Notes: generated by a model from the sequence alone, not told the origin. A stretch of DNA of 64,000 bases from Thauera humireducens (GCF_001051995.2 NZ_CP014646.1:3224001-3288000), one strand, 5' to 3'; numbered from the stretch's first letter, positions 43,392-53,433 are shown. Translations and numbers: made by a program.

Positions 43392-43555
43392 AGTTGCATC
43401 ATAGTGCAAGCGTGCAGAACCGCTGAGCCGTCTGCGCCGCGAACAACATCTGCGGGGCAGGCCGCTGGTTAACTCACAACAGTGCTTTCAACTTGCTACC
43501 GCCGAGCGCCTGAGGTGACCGCCTGCGCGCCGTTGCCGCAGGCGGTCGGGCGGAG

Positions 43556-43942
43556 TCACTTCAGTGTGAAGCGTGCCGTGGTGGAAGGCTTGCCCGGAAG
43601 GGTGACAACCGCGACCAGCTTGGTGCCGGCGCCGACCTTGAAGCTACCCTTGGCTTCGAGTCGATCACCTGCAGGCTTGAGTTCGACATCTTGCTTGTTT
43701 GCGCCAGACAGCAGCGTGAGCTTGGCACTGCCGTTTGCCACATCAACAGGCTTGCCGTGATCGCGAAGATGCAACTGGATCACCTCGGGCTTGGCAACGA
43801 GTTCGAGATCGAGATCCTTGACCTCGACCACCACGCCTCCATGCATCGATTCATGCTCGTGAGCATGGTCATGCTCGTCGGCTGCAAAGGCGGGGCCCAC
43901 AGACACGAGAGCAGCGAGGGCGACGACTTTTGAGAACTTCAT
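43556..43942 (-). CDS. Small exported His-rich protein of the czc operon
   Basis: A 128-residue protein with a signal peptide (VVALAALVSVGPAFA) followed by a His/Asp/Glu-rich start (ADEHDHAHEHESMHGG) that should bind divalent metal. A beta domain follows, ending STTARFTLK. It is the last gene of the complete czc operon, 41 bases after czcA, and a paralogue of the protein at 36800-37174. Confidence 0.8.
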   Translation of the reverse strand: MKFSKVVALAALVSVGPAFAADEHDHAHEHESMHGGVVVEVKDLDLELVAKPEVIQLHLRDHGKPVDVANGSAKLTLLSGANKQDVELKPAGDRLEAKGSFKVGAGTKLVAVVTLPGKPSTTARFTLK

Positions 43943-43983
43943 GGTTTTTCCTTTCTGGTTTGCATGAGGCGGGTTAAGCAGCG

Positions 43984-46900
43984 TCAGAATGCTTCGGCGT
44001 TTCGATCGTCGAGCAGACTCTCTGCATCGCGGCGGCCGAAGAGCCAGAACATTGCAGGGGTAAGGAAGGTATCCAGCAGGGTCGAACTGATGAGGCCCGA
44101 GAAGATCACCACGGCCACCGGATGCAGAATCTCGGTACCCGGGCGCTCGGCCTCGAACAGCAGCGGTGCAAGCGCAAACGCGGTTACCAGTGCGGTCATC
44201 AGCACCGGCGACAGGCGCTCGATCGAGCCCCGCAGGATCATCGTGTGGTCGAAGCTCTCGCCCTCGATACGCATCAGGTTGAGGTAATGACTCACCTTGA
44301 GGATGCCGTTTCGCACCGAAATACCTGCAAGCGTGATGAAGCCGACGAGTGCCGCCACCGACAGCGGCTGACCGGAGATCCACAGTCCAATCACCGCCCC
44401 GACCAGTGCGAGCGGAATGTTCGCCATGATGAGCGCCGAGAGTCGAACCGACTTGTAGCGGCTGTAGAGCACGACGAACATCAGCACGAGTGAGACGATC
44501 GAAAGCAACCCGACCAAACGGGATGCCTCTTCCTGAGCTTGGAACTGCCCGCCGAGGGTGATGAAGTAGCCCTCGGGCAACTTAAGGTCGGCCACGACGG
44601 TGCGGATGTCCTCGACGACCTCCGATAGCGGACGCTGCTGCGCATTGGCCGAGAGCACGATGCGGCGCTTACCGTCGTCCCGGCTCACTTGGTTCGGACC
44701 GTCACCATCCTCGATCGACGCCAGCTTCGACAAGGGCACATGTCCGGTCGGCGTTTCGATCAGGATCTGAGCCAGCCCGTCGACCGAGCGCGCCGTTTCC
44801 GGTAGGCGAACGACCAATGCGAACCGTCGACCACCCTCGACGATCTGGGTGACCTTCTCGCCCTCGACGAGGTTTTGCAGCGCGGCCAGAATCTGCGGTG
44901 CCGGCACCCCGTAACGGGCAGCGGCCGCATAGTCGATCCGCACCTTGATCTGCGGCGCGAGCACTTGCTTCTCGATCTCCAGGTCAGCGAGCCCCGGAAT
45001 GGCGGCAAGCCGCGTTCGCAATACGTCAGCCTGACCGCGCAGGGTGTCGAGATCCTCGCCGAAGATCTTGATCGCGATCTGCGAGCGCACGCCCGACAGC
45101 ATGTGGTCGATGCGGTGTGAGATCGGTTGCCCGATCGCGATCGCAGCTGGCAGATTGACCAGTCGCGACCGGATGTCTGCGGTGATCTCACCCATTGAGC
45201 GGCTCAGCTCACCGGCGGGTTTCAGCCCCACATCGAGCTCGCTGACGTGGACACCTTCCGCATGCTCGTCAAGCTCGGCCCGCCCGCTTCGGCGCCCGAC
45301 GTGCGTCACTTCGGGAACCTGTTTCACGAGCACTTCCGCTTGCTGCGCGAGCACGGTCGACTCCGCCAGGGTAACGCCCGGGTTGAGCCGCATGCCGATC
45401 AGCAAGGTGCCTTCGTTGAACGGCGGCAGAAAGGTCGTGGGGAAGAACGGTACCGCAGCGGCAGCAATTGCCACCGCAACCGCACCCGCGGTGACGGCCG
45501 CCCTGGGGTGCTCGAGCACCCCCTGCAACGCCCCGCGATAACGTGCCTTGAGCCAGGCGAGCAAGCGCGTGTCACCGTGATCGAGGGACTTCATCCGGGG
45601 AAGCAGGTAAAAGGACAGCACCGGCGTCACGGTCACCGAAACGACCAACGAGGCGAGCGTGGAGACGATGAACGCCACGCCGAGCGGCACGAACAGCCGC
45701 CCCTCCATGCCAGGCAGCGCGAACAGCGGCAAGAACACCAGCACGATGATGATCGTCGCGTAAAGGATGGCCGAGCGCACTTCCATCGTTGCGCGCGCCA
45801 CGAGTTCGATCGGGTGAAGCCGATGGTCGTGATGCTTTGCGCGGTCCTCCTTCAATCGGCGCAGCACGTTCTCTACGCCCACAACCGCATCGTCGACCAA
45901 GCCGCCAATCGCAATCGCGAGACCACCAAGGGTCATCGTGTTGATCGACTGCCCGAAATACTTGAAGACCAACGCCGTCATGAAGATGGACACCGGAATC
46001 GCGGTGAGCGCGATGATCGTCGGGCGCAGGGTGCCGAGAAAAAAGAAGAGGATTGCCGCAACGAACACCGATGCGCCAATCAGCTTACCCTTGAGCGTGC
46101 TGATCGATGCCTCGATGAAAGTCGCCTGCCGGAAGGTCACCTCCGGCGCATCCATCCCGGCCGGGAGCGATATCTTCATCTCTTCGAGCGCGGTTTCGAT
46201 CGAGCGAGTCAGGTGAATGGTGTCCGCCGTAGGCTGCTTCTGAATGCCGAGGATGACGGCCGGCTTGCCCTCGAAGCCCGCATCCCCCCGTTTGGGCGCC
46301 GCTGCGAAGGTCACGGATGCGATCTGACGCAGCAGGATCGGCTGGCCATCTCGCGCAGTGATCGCGAGGTTCTTCAGATCCTCCAGGCTCGAGGTCCGAC
46401 CGAGATGGCGGATGAGATACTCGCGCCCGTTCAGTTCGAGAAAGCCCCCCGAGGTGTTCGACGAGAAGCCTCGAATCGCCCCTTCCAACTGCTCCAACGA
46501 AACACCGAGCTCAGCCATACGGCGGGTGTCGGGCTGAACCTGGAACTGCCGCACCTCTCCGCCAATCGGGATGACTTGCGCGATGCCGGGGATCGCCATC
46601 AGGCGCGGACGAAGAACCCAGTCCGCATACTCTCGGACCTGCATCGGCGAGATCTTCGCCGTGTCGATCGGGATCGCGATCTGCATGATCTCGCCCATGA
46701 CCGAGCTGATCGGCCCCATGCGCGGAATCACGTCTTCAGGCAACCCTTCCTCCATGGCTGAGAGGCGTTCCGACACCATCTGCCGGGCGCGGAAAATCTC
46801 GGTACTCCAGTCGAAGGTCACGTAGATGAAGGACAGCCCCGAGCTCGAGGTAGAGCGCACTGACTCCACGCCGGGCAAACCATTCATGGTGGTCTCGAGC

Positions 46901-47103
46901 GGAAAGGTGATGAGTTGCTCGACCTCCTCCGCCGCCATGCCGCCGGCTTCGGTCATGATCGTGACCGTCGGCTTGTTGAGATCCGGAAATACGTCCACGG
47001 GTGTTCGCGAAAGCGTGAACGCACCGTAGGCCATCAGTACCAGGCTGGCGATAATCACCAGCAGCCGGTTACCAAGGCTGTTGTCGAGTAGCCACTTGAA
47101 CAT
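43984..47103 (-). CDS. czcA: Heavy-metal efflux RND pump, CzcA type
   Basis: A 1039-residue inner-membrane RND transporter, complete in length. It has twelve helices and two large periplasmic loops. It opens MFKWLLDNSLGNRLLVIIAS; the TM4 segment is GGLAIAIGGLVDDAVVGVEN, with the acidic residues D-D and E that serve proton relay but without the Asp that CzcA has earlier in the helix. Also present are RAELDEHAEGVHVSELDVG and the C-terminal bundle. It exports divalent cations from the periplasm through CzcB and CzcC. It starts 15 bases after the czcB stop. The exact metal cannot be fixed. Confidence 0.94.
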   Translation of the reverse strand: MFKWLLDNSLGNRLLVIIASLVLMAYGAFTLSRTPVDVFPDLNKPTVTIMTEAGGMAAEEVEQLITFPLETTMNGLPGVESVRSTSSSGLSFIYVTFDWSTEIFRARQMVSERLSAMEEGLPEDVIPRMGPISSVMGEIMQIAIPIDTAKISPMQVREYADWVLRPRLMAIPGIAQVIPIGGEVRQFQVQPDTRRMAELGVSLEQLEGAIRGFSSNTSGGFLELNGREYLIRHLGRTSSLEDLKNLAITARDGQPILLRQIASVTFAAAPKRGDAGFEGKPAVILGIQKQPTADTIHLTRSIETALEEMKISLPAGMDAPEVTFRQATFIEASISTLKGKLIGASVFVAAILFFFLGTLRPTIIALTAIPVSIFMTALVFKYFGQSINTMTLGGLAIAIGGLVDDAVVGVENVLRRLKEDRAKHHDHRLHPIELVARATMEVRSAILYATIIIVLVFLPLFALPGMEGRLFVPLGVAFIVSTLASLVVSVTVTPVLSFYLLPRMKSLDHGDTRLLAWLKARYRGALQGVLEHPRAAVTAGAVAVAIAAAAVPFFPTTFLPPFNEGTLLIGMRLNPGVTLAESTVLAQQAEVLVKQVPEVTHVGRRSGRAELDEHAEGVHVSELDVGLKPAGELSRSMGEITADIRSRLVNLPAAIAIGQPISHRIDHMLSGVRSQIAIKIFGEDLDTLRGQADVLRTRLAAIPGLADLEIEKQVLAPQIKVRIDYAAAARYGVPAPQILAALQNLVEGEKVTQIVEGGRRFALVVRLPETARSVDGLAQILIETPTGHVPLSKLASIEDGDGPNQVSRDDGKRRIVLSANAQQRPLSEVVEDIRTVVADLKLPEGYFITLGGQFQAQEEASRLVGLLSIVSLVLMFVVLYSRYKSVRLSALIMANIPLALVGAVIGLWISGQPLSVAALVGFITLAGISVRNGILKVSHYLNLMRIEGESFDHTMILRGSIERLSPVLMTALVTAFALAPLLFEAERPGTEILHPVAVVIFSGLISSTLLDTFLTPAMFWLFGRRDAESLLDDRNAEAF

Positions 47104-47118
47104 CGGATAGACTCCCGG

Positions 47119-48231
47119 TCAGCGGATCTGGTTGATCAGCGTGGCGGCACGGGAGGCGACCCGCTCGCCGGCTTCGAGGCCGGACGTCACCGCAATGTTC
47201 ACGCCGTCCAGCGGCGCGATCGTGACGGTCCGGGACTCGAAACGTTCGGGCGCCGTCTTTACCCAGACGATGGTTTGGTTTGCCGAATTCTTCAGCACCG
47301 ATGCTGCGGGAACGCTTACACCCTGCTGCGTGCTGCGCGACTGGACGAAGACCTCGACCGGCTGCCCCACGGCAAGAAAGGCCAGCGCTTCCCCTTCGGC
47401 TGCAAAGGTGAGCGGCAAGGCCTGCTCGCGCAGGCTGCGGGCGGCGCCGATGAAGGTGAGCGGGATCCGCTGGTCGCCGACCGCAAGACTTGCAGAGGCG
47501 ACATCCGCCGCTATTTCTGGATCATAGGAGAGCGCCTCGACACGCAGCCGCTTCGGGTCGACGATCTCGAACACGAGCTCGCGCGCATCGACCACTTGGC
47601 CTGACACGGCGTTAGTCGATGCGATCACACCGCTGACGGGTGCGGTCAGGACATCACGGGCATTGAGGCCACCACCGATCGCTTTCGATCTGGCCCTCAG
47701 GCTGGCAAGCTCGCTTTCGGCCGCCTCGATCTCCTTGCGCGGTACCGTGTCGGCGAGTTCCTTCAGACGCGCAAGGCGCTTTTCCACAAGGGCCCTGGCC
47801 GCGTGCAGCTCGGCCAATTGCGCCATCTGGTTAGACCGCTCGATCTGGTCCGTCGAAGGACTAACGTAAGCCAGCACGTCCCCCTTCTTCACGGCCTGAC
47901 CGACGCTTGGCAACCCCTGCGGGCCCGCCTCCAGGCGCCCAGCCACCATGGCCTGCACCTTTCCGCCGGCATTCGGGTCCATGACCACCTTGCCGGCCAG
48001 CGCGGTGGTACGCGGCAATTCGCCGGCTTCCGTAACCAACGTGCGAACACCGATCTGGCGTTGTGCCGGCTTTGGCAGAAAGACACTGCCATCGGCTTGC
48101 CGTTGTGGCCCATTGCCTCCTGCCACAACTGGACCTTCATCGCCATGATCATGGCCTTCGCCAGCAAAGGCATTCCACGAGGCACTGGCCGATACCAGCG
48201 CCAGCGCAGCAAACAGTACGCTCAGCTTCAC
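47119..48231 (-). CDS. czcB: RND efflux periplasmic adaptor, CzcB type
   Basis: A 370-residue membrane-fusion protein with a signal peptide (FAALALVSASASWNAFA) and a His-rich start of the mature part (GEGHDHGDEGPVV). Next come a barrel-sandwich segment (VKKGDVLAYVSPSTDQIERS), a helical hairpin (ARALVEKRLARLKELADTVP) and the beta-barrel half (LTAPVSGVIASTNAVSGQVV). It bridges CzcA and the outer-membrane channel. Its start overlaps the upstream membrane-protein gene by four bases. Confidence 0.93.
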   Translation of the reverse strand: MKLSVLFAALALVSASASWNAFAGEGHDHGDEGPVVAGGNGPQRQADGSVFLPKPAQRQIGVRTLVTEAGELPRTTALAGKVVMDPNAGGKVQAMVAGRLEAGPQGLPSVGQAVKKGDVLAYVSPSTDQIERSNQMAQLAELHAARALVEKRLARLKELADTVPRKEIEAAESELASLRARSKAIGGGLNARDVLTAPVSGVIASTNAVSGQVVDARELVFEIVDPKRLRVEALSYDPEIAADVASASLAVGDQRIPLTFIGAARSLREQALPLTFAAEGEALAFLAVGQPVEVFVQSRSTQQGVSVPAASVLKNSANQTIVWVKTAPERFESRTVTIAPLDGVNIAVTSGLEAGERVASRAATLINQIR

Positions 48232-48791
48232 GCGGCACCTCCAGTCGAGCGATTACGCGAATTCCCCTTGCGAAGCACAACCCAGCCGATGAGGCCTAGC
48301 ACAAGCCCCCCCGCGCCTGCCCCAATTGCGTAGGGTTTCATGTCCAATTCGGCAACCTCTTCGTGCGCCTCGGCGGCGGTCTCATGCAAGTCGAGCTCAC
48401 CAGCGAGCAAATCGGCGTCCTGACCGGCAATCACCGTTGCCGTGACAGAGACGACACCCGGCTTGAGCGTCTCCTCGAGCGTGGCCTCGAACTCACCGTC
48501 GGCATGGGGCGTGAGCGCAACGGCCTTCCCATCGAGTTCCAGATCGACCTTTGCGTCCTTGACCGGACTGTTGTCAGCGAAGTGGTCAAGATAGACGGTG
48601 ACGTTCTTGCCATTCACTACGCCGACCAGCTCGAAGAGTTCCGAGACGGCGGTAAATCGCGGCAATGCCGGGCCCGCTGTGGTCGCGGGCGCTTCTCCAT
48701 GGTCGTGTCCGTCACCGGCCAGCGTTTGCGGGGCAAGCCCGGCAAGCACGGCAGCGAGGCTCCATGCCGCGAGGGTATGAGTGGATTTCAT
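48228..48791 (-). CDS. Exported/membrane-anchored protein inside the czc operon
   Basis: About 187 residues from ATG 48791 (ATG 48812, overlapping the czcC stop, is the other option). It has a signal peptide (LAAWSLAAVLAGLAPQTLAG), a metal-binding-looking start (GDGHDHGEAP), a beta-rich middle (VVNGKNVTVYLDHFADNSPV) and a C-terminal membrane helix (IGAGAGGLVLGLIGWVVL). Proteins of this layout sit between czcC and czcB in some operons; their role is not established. Four-base overlap with czcB implies coupled synthesis. Confidence 0.75.
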   Translation of the reverse strand: MKSTHTLAAWSLAAVLAGLAPQTLAGDGHDHGEAPATTAGPALPRFTAVSELFELVGVVNGKNVTVYLDHFADNSPVKDAKVDLELDGKAVALTPHADGEFEATLEETLKPGVVSVTATVIAGQDADLLAGELDLHETAAEAHEEVAELDMKPYAIGAGAGGLVLGLIGWVVLRKGNSRNRSTGGAA

Positions 48792-48808
48792 TTTGGGGAT
48801 CCTGTTAT

Positions 48809-50077
48809 TCATTCGGGAAGCAGGCCCAACGCTTGGCGCTGGGCCGAGATGGCGGCTGCCAGATCAATACGCGCGCGCGCGCGCTCGCGTTCGGCCTCGG
48901 CCGCCTCGAATTCGATGCGCAGACGGGTCGGCAGATCGGCCTCACCGAGGCGGAACGCCTTCTCGAAGAAGCCGCGTGACGCCTGTGCGAGGTCGGAGCG
49001 CCGTTCAGCAGCGGCGACCTGCTGCCGTCTCAATTCGACGCGCTGGTGCGCCATCTCTGTTTCGGCCAGCAGACGTTCGAGTTCGATCTGGAGTTGCGCC
49101 TCGGCCTCGATGGCCTCTGCATTGGCGCTTGCAACGCGGGACCGGCTGCGCGAACCGGAACCAAGCGGAATGCGCAAGCCCAGCGTGACTGTCTGTTCCC
49201 AGGATTCACCCGATGCGCCGCGTTCGCGGGTGGTCGTGACACTCAACTCCGGATTCGCGCGGCCCTGAACGCTGGCAAGGGTCATCGTGCGCCGCGCAAC
49301 GTCGACCCGATCACGCAGCTCGGCCACTGCAGGGTGCGCCGTCTCAAGAATCTGTGTCGGTGTCGCAGCGGACGGGACGGGCTCCGGCGCAGACACCCCG
49401 CCGGATGAGCGTTCTGGCCCGATTCCAGTGAGCGTGCGCAACTGCTGTGCAGCATCTGCAAGGGCGCTTTCTGCCTCGGCGACGGCGGCTTCAGCTGTAG
49501 CTTGCACACCGTCGGCCTGATGCTGATCTGCGCGCGCCAGATCACCCGCCTTGATGCGCTTGGCCACGTCGGCGGCCAGTTCGCGGGCGTTCTCGAGACC
49601 CGCCCTCGCCAGCGTCACATCTACGCGCGCGCGTTGCCAATCCCAATATGCTGTGCGTACCGCTGCAGCGGTGCGCAACTGCGCGCCGCGAGCCCGGCTC
49701 GCCGTGGCAGCTATTTCGGCAGTGGCGAGGGCTGCAGTGCTCGAACGTTCGCCCGACAGCCAGATCGGAACCGCGATGCCGACCTCGTACTCACGGCTCC
49801 CGCGATTGCTGTCCAACTGATCGGTTTTTCCGGCTACCTCTAGGGCGGGCGGTTCGACAAACCAACTGTCGGCACTGTCGCGGCGCGCTTGCGCCGCTTC
49901 CTGTTGAGTCGTGAGCGACAGCGCTTCAGGCTGGCGTGCCCATGCTGCCTCGAAAGCGTGCTTGAGGGATAGGGCGGTACTTGGAGCCGGGGGGGCGGGC
50001 TGCTGCGCCCAGGCACCATTGACGGCAAGGCCGAGCATTAGCCCAGGCAGCCATTTGAGACGAAGTTGCTGAAACAT
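48809..50077 (-). CDS. czcC: Outer-membrane channel of the metal efflux complex, CzcC/TolC family
   Basis: A 422-residue TolC-family outer-membrane protein with a signal peptide (LPGLMLGLAVNGAWA) and two repeated helical-hairpin halves (for example LKHAFEAAWARQPEALSLTT in the first and ILETAHPAVAELRDRVDVAR in the second). It completes the CzcCBA tripartite pump. It is the first large gene of the operon after czcI, 130 bases downstream. Confidence 0.93.
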   Translation of the reverse strand: MFQQLRLKWLPGLMLGLAVNGAWAQQPAPPAPSTALSLKHAFEAAWARQPEALSLTTQQEAAQARRDSADSWFVEPPALEVAGKTDQLDSNRGSREYEVGIAVPIWLSGERSSTAALATAEIAATASRARGAQLRTAAAVRTAYWDWQRARVDVTLARAGLENARELAADVAKRIKAGDLARADQHQADGVQATAEAAVAEAESALADAAQQLRTLTGIGPERSSGGVSAPEPVPSAATPTQILETAHPAVAELRDRVDVARRTMTLASVQGRANPELSVTTTRERGASGESWEQTVTLGLRIPLGSGSRSRSRVASANAEAIEAEAQLQIELERLLAETEMAHQRVELRRQQVAAAERRSDLAQASRGFFEKAFRLGEADLPTRLRIEFEAAEAERERARARIDLAAAISAQRQALGLLPE

Positions 50078-50207
50078 CCAATTCTCCGTTGATGTAAAGA
50101 CACGGGGAATCGGCAGAGGGCGATCGGACCGATCGCAATGGACGCGTGACGCTACCGCTCAAAGCGGTAGGAACATCAAGAGGGAATGAAGGCGACCGCC
50201 CTGCCGA

Positions 50208-50558
50208 TCAGGCTGGGCGGGCCCATTTAGGGCGTTCGGGCTCTGCGGGATGCTCCGCAAGTGAGCACCCAGGTGTGACGCCGATGGGGAGGGATGCCTG
50301 ATGCTGTGTGAATAGCGCGCTGGACTCACTCGTTACTGCTGAAGAGCCCACCACCTGGCACGATGCGCAGTCTGTGTGTGCGCCCTTCGTGAAGCCCCCT
50401 TTTTCCTTGCCTTTTGCATCTTCGGTGTGACGATGCGCGTGATGACCAAAATGATTGGCTGCGGCACCGGATTCGTGCGCGCAGTAATCGCCCACCGCCG
50501 CCCAACTCAGTTGGGCAGGCAGCAGGATCAAGAGGAAAATCGCAAGCCAACGACGCAT
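50208..50558 (-). CDS. czcI: CzcI-like exported protein
   Basis: A 116-residue protein: signal peptide (WLAIFLLILLPAQLSWA), then YCAHESGAAANHFGHHAHRH, HTDCASCQVV and a C-terminal PERPKWARPA, the CzcI pattern. It stands at the head of the czcCBA operon as in Cupriavidus. The paralogue at 40427-40765 stands alone. Probably a periplasmic modulator of czc induction. Confidence 0.85.
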   Translation of the reverse strand: MRRWLAIFLLILLPAQLSWAAVGDYCAHESGAAANHFGHHAHRHTEDAKGKEKGGFTKGAHTDCASCQVVGSSAVTSESSALFTQHQASLPIGVTPGCSLAEHPAEPERPKWARPA

Positions 50559-50691
50559 GGCGCGGATTCTATCAATAAGGATTTGCTATCGTCGACAGCG
50601 ACGGTACCAATGGGCAGACCAAACGGCGCTTTACGAGAACCTGCTGGGCGAAACGCCTGGACGGCCCGACGTCTCGCGCCGATAGGTGGCT

Positions 50692-51030
50692 TCAGGAGCC
50701 ACTGTACAGTTCATTCATGTACGCGCGCTCTGTCGGGGTCATGTCGACCAGCTCCTTGAGGACTTCTGCACGGGTCTTGCCGGGTCCGGAAGCACGCGAG
50801 GGCACCGCGAGGCCACGCTGCAGGTAGAAATAGCTGCCATCGGCCTTTGCCTGTTCGAGCTCGCGCAACACCTCGGCGCGGGTTTTCGTGCTCGTGGAGT
50901 GATCCGGATGGAACGTGAACCCCTGCTCGCCGGGAGCGGGATGCCACAGCGAGCTGGCTTGCGCAGCCGCAGGAACGACAAGGACGGCAGCAAGAAGCGA
51001 AAAAAGGGCAGTGGTGCGAGTTTTCGACAT
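50692..51030 (-). CDS. DUF4148-like exported protein
   Basis: A 112-residue protein with a signal peptide (ALFSLLAAVLVVPAAAQA). It holds two copies of the short motif KTRAEVLRELEQAKADG and KTRAEVLKELVDMTPTERAY, the mark of DUF4148 proteins common in betaproteobacteria and often metal-induced. It lies between the czc operon and the divergent czcRS genes, so it is probably under the same two-component control. Confidence 0.82.
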   Translation of the reverse strand: MSKTRTTALFSLLAAVLVVPAAAQASSLWHPAPGEQGFTFHPDHSTSTKTRAEVLRELEQAKADGSYFYLQRGLAVPSRASGPGKTRAEVLKELVDMTPTERAYMNELYSGS

Positions 51031-51199
51031 GACGAGACTCCTTCGTTCAACGTGAGAGGTGGCGTTCGGCATAAGCCGCTTGGCGTCGCCTTGCACCGAA
51101 CACGTCGCGGACTTTAAGGGTCCATCCTCGTCGAATCGCGAACTGCCAGATTACGATTTCGTAATGTGATGGTTTCGGCATCTCCGCGATAATCGCTGC

Positions 51200-51886
51200 A
51201 TGAAGATTCTGGTTGTGGAAGACGAGCCCAAGCTCGCCGAATACCTACGCAGGGCGCTCACCGAAAGCAATTACATCGTGGATGTCGCGCACAGCGGCAC
51301 GGATGGCCGCTATCTCGCGACCGAAGGGCATTACGACCTCGTCCTCCTCGACGTCATGCTTCCGGGGCTGGATGGCTATGCCGTCTTGCAAGAACTGCGT
51401 CGGGGCAAACACGTACCCGTCCTGATGCTGACCGCGCGGGACGAGGTCGAGGATCGGGTCAGAGGCCTGCAGGCGGGTGCCGACGATTACCTGGTGAAGC
51501 CGTTTGCTCTGTCCGAGTTGCTCGCTCGCGTGCAGGCCTTGTTGCGGCGCGGTGCCTTGCGCTCGGATAGCCAGGATTCAACGGTGCTCCGTTTGGCGGA
51601 CCTCGAACTCGACCTGGTTCGGCGCAAGGCGTCACGATCCGGGCAGCGCCTCGACCTGACCGCCAAGGAGTTCACGTTGCTGACGTTGCTGCTGCGCCGG
51701 CAAGGGCAGGTCCTTTCCCGTACCGCGCTCGCAGCGCAGGTGTGGGACATGAATTTCGACAGCAATACGAACGTGGTCGAAGTTGCGGTGCGCCGGTTGC
51801 GCGGCAAGATCGACGACGCTTTCGAGAAGAAGTTGTTGCATACCGTGCGCGGCATGGGATACGTCCTTGAGGACCGGAAGCCCTGA
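51200..51886 (+). CDS. czcR: OmpR-family response regulator (CzcR/CopR type)
   Basis: A 228-residue regulator. Receiver at 1-115 with Asp51 in [13 protein letters not shown] and the acidic pair VVEDEP; winged-helix DNA-binding domain at about 130-225 ([34 protein letters not shown]). It is divergent from the czc operon and 2 bases before the sensor gene. It should activate czcI-CBA when phosphorylated. Confidence 0.94.
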   Translation: MKILVVEDEPKLAEYLRRALTESNYIVDVAHSGTDGRYLATEGHYDLVLLDVMLPGLDGYAVLQELRRGKHVPVLMLTARDEVEDRVRGLQAGADDYLVKPFALSELLARVQALLRRGALRSDSQDSTVLRLADLELDLVRRKASRSGQRLDLTAKEFTLLTLLLRRQGQVLSRTALAAQVWDMNFDSNTNVVEVAVRRLRGKIDDAFEKKLLHTVRGMGYVLEDRKP

Positions 51887-51888
51887 GA

Positions 51889-53226
51889 ATGCGCAATCCG
51901 CGTTCGCTTAGCCGCTGGTTATCGTGGTGGCTCGCCGTGCTGGCCTCGCTGGGGCTCGGCTTGGTCTGCTCGATCGTTTACGTGGGCGCGAGTCTAAATC
52001 TCTCCAACAAGCAGACGGACGAACTGCGGCACAAGCGGGACATAGTGCGCCATCTCGTCGGCGAGATCGCAACGCGGGACGCGTTGCCGAGCCTGCGTCA
52101 CAAGCTCGACGACTTCTTTGTGGGCCATGCCAACCTCGAGTTACGGCTGATCCAGGGATCTGACGCTCTTCTGTACGCAACTCCGGCGCGTTCAAGCCCC
52201 GGCGCAATCCTGCGGCGGGATGAGTTCGAAATCTCCGTGCCATGGTCGCCCACAACCATGCTGCGCGCCGAATTGATACTCGACAGCAGCGCCGACGCGC
52301 TGCTTTTGGAGCAGTTGGCCTGGACGCTACTCGCGAGCGCCCTTGGTGGAGCGGCGGCCATCTCAGTGGGCGGCGCATGGCTCGTTCGTAGAGCGCTCTT
52401 GCCTGTTCGCGACCTGGCTCGACAAGCAGCGGCCCTAAGCCCGGAAAGCGTTGGACAGCCGCTTGACGGCTCCGCCCAGGCACAGGAGCTTCAGCCGTTG
52501 GTCACACAATTCAACGCGCTCCTGGTTCGATTGAACCGCGCATATCAACAACTGGAAGGGTTCAACGCCGATGTCGCTCACGAGCTGCGCACACCGCTGG
52601 CGACCTTGATTGGTGAGACCGAGCTAGCTCTGAGTCGTCAGCGCGATGTCGCCGAACTGCGCGATGTGCTCGGATCGAACCTCGAGGATCTTCAACTTTT
52701 AGCGGGGCTGGTCAATGACATGTTGTTCTTGTCCCGGGCCGATCGCGGGGAGCGCGCCCGTCGCCACCGTGTGGATAGCCTGGCCGAACTGGTGTCCGAG
52801 GTCATCGAATTCCACGAAGCGTCAATGCAGGAGGCCGGCGTGACTGCGCGCTTACGCGGTGACGGCATGGGCACAGTCGATGCTGGGTTGGTTAGGCGTG
52901 CGCTCTCGAACCTGCTCGCCAATGCGACCCGTTTTGCAGAGCGCGGATCGGTGATCGAGGTCGATATCAAGCAGGACGCAGATGGCCGCATTTGCCTGTC
53001 TGTCAGCAACACGGGCCCTGTCATCCCCCCGGAGCATTTGCCTCGTCTATTCGACCGCTTTTATCGGGTTGATGGGGCCCGCGAACATCGCGACCATAAC
53101 CACGGGCTCGGCTTGGCGATCGTAGCTGCGATCGCGCGAATGCATGGCGGCGCCACCTTTGTGCGGTCAGCTGCCGGAACGACGAGCGTTGGCCTTACCA
53201 TGACCGTTATGGATAGCTGTTCATAA
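51889..53226 (+). CDS. czcS: Heavy-metal sensor histidine kinase (CzcS/CusS type)
   Basis: A 445-residue sensor kinase. Two membrane helices (about 12-33 and 143-165) bracket a periplasmic sensor of about 110 residues; then a HAMP linker, the H box with His231 (DVAHELRTPLATL), N box (LSNLLANATRFAERG), and the ATP lid (YRVDGAREHRDHNHGLGLAI). It partners CzcR. The periplasmic domain is short and has few obvious metal ligands. Confidence 0.93.
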   Translation: MRNPRSLSRWLSWWLAVLASLGLGLVCSIVYVGASLNLSNKQTDELRHKRDIVRHLVGEIATRDALPSLRHKLDDFFVGHANLELRLIQGSDALLYATPARSSPGAILRRDEFEISVPWSPTTMLRAELILDSSADALLLEQLAWTLLASALGGAAAISVGGAWLVRRALLPVRDLARQAAALSPESVGQPLDGSAQAQELQPLVTQFNALLVRLNRAYQQLEGFNADVAHELRTPLATLIGETELALSRQRDVAELRDVLGSNLEDLQLLAGLVNDMLFLSRADRGERARRHRVDSLAELVSEVIEFHEASMQEAGVTARLRGDGMGTVDAGLVRRALSNLLANATRFAERGSVIEVDIKQDADGRICLSVSNTGPVIPPEHLPRLFDRFYRVDGAREHRDHNHGLGLAIVAAIARMHGGATFVRSAAGTTSVGLTMTVMDSCS

Positions 53227-53433
53227 CGGCCAGTAGCGGCCCGTGGCCTATGTGCGTTGGGCTGCCTGCTTCACGCAGAGACCTGCCACAGGACCAGCTA
53301 CGCCATGAGTGTCTCTTGTGGGTCGGGACGCGACGAGCAACCTTCTTAGTTCGGCGCCGGAAACCGGCCGCTCAAGTTTCGCATCCCGAAAGCTGCCGGA
53401 CGCCATCGAGTGCAGCCGACCCGATGCTGCCGT
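53227..53433. other. Degenerate stretch next to the second cassette cluster
   Basis: About 200 bases after czcS with no gene. It contains repeated gctgccg-type words like the sequence at 27810-27907 and 38940-39050, typical of degenerate cassette-border or intergenic repeat DNA. I could not complete an attC here. Confidence 0.3.

Noticed and set aside
45247-46761. 504-codon frame antisense to czcA
   Set aside because: Shadow of an intact RND pump gene; Arg/His-rich without motifs.
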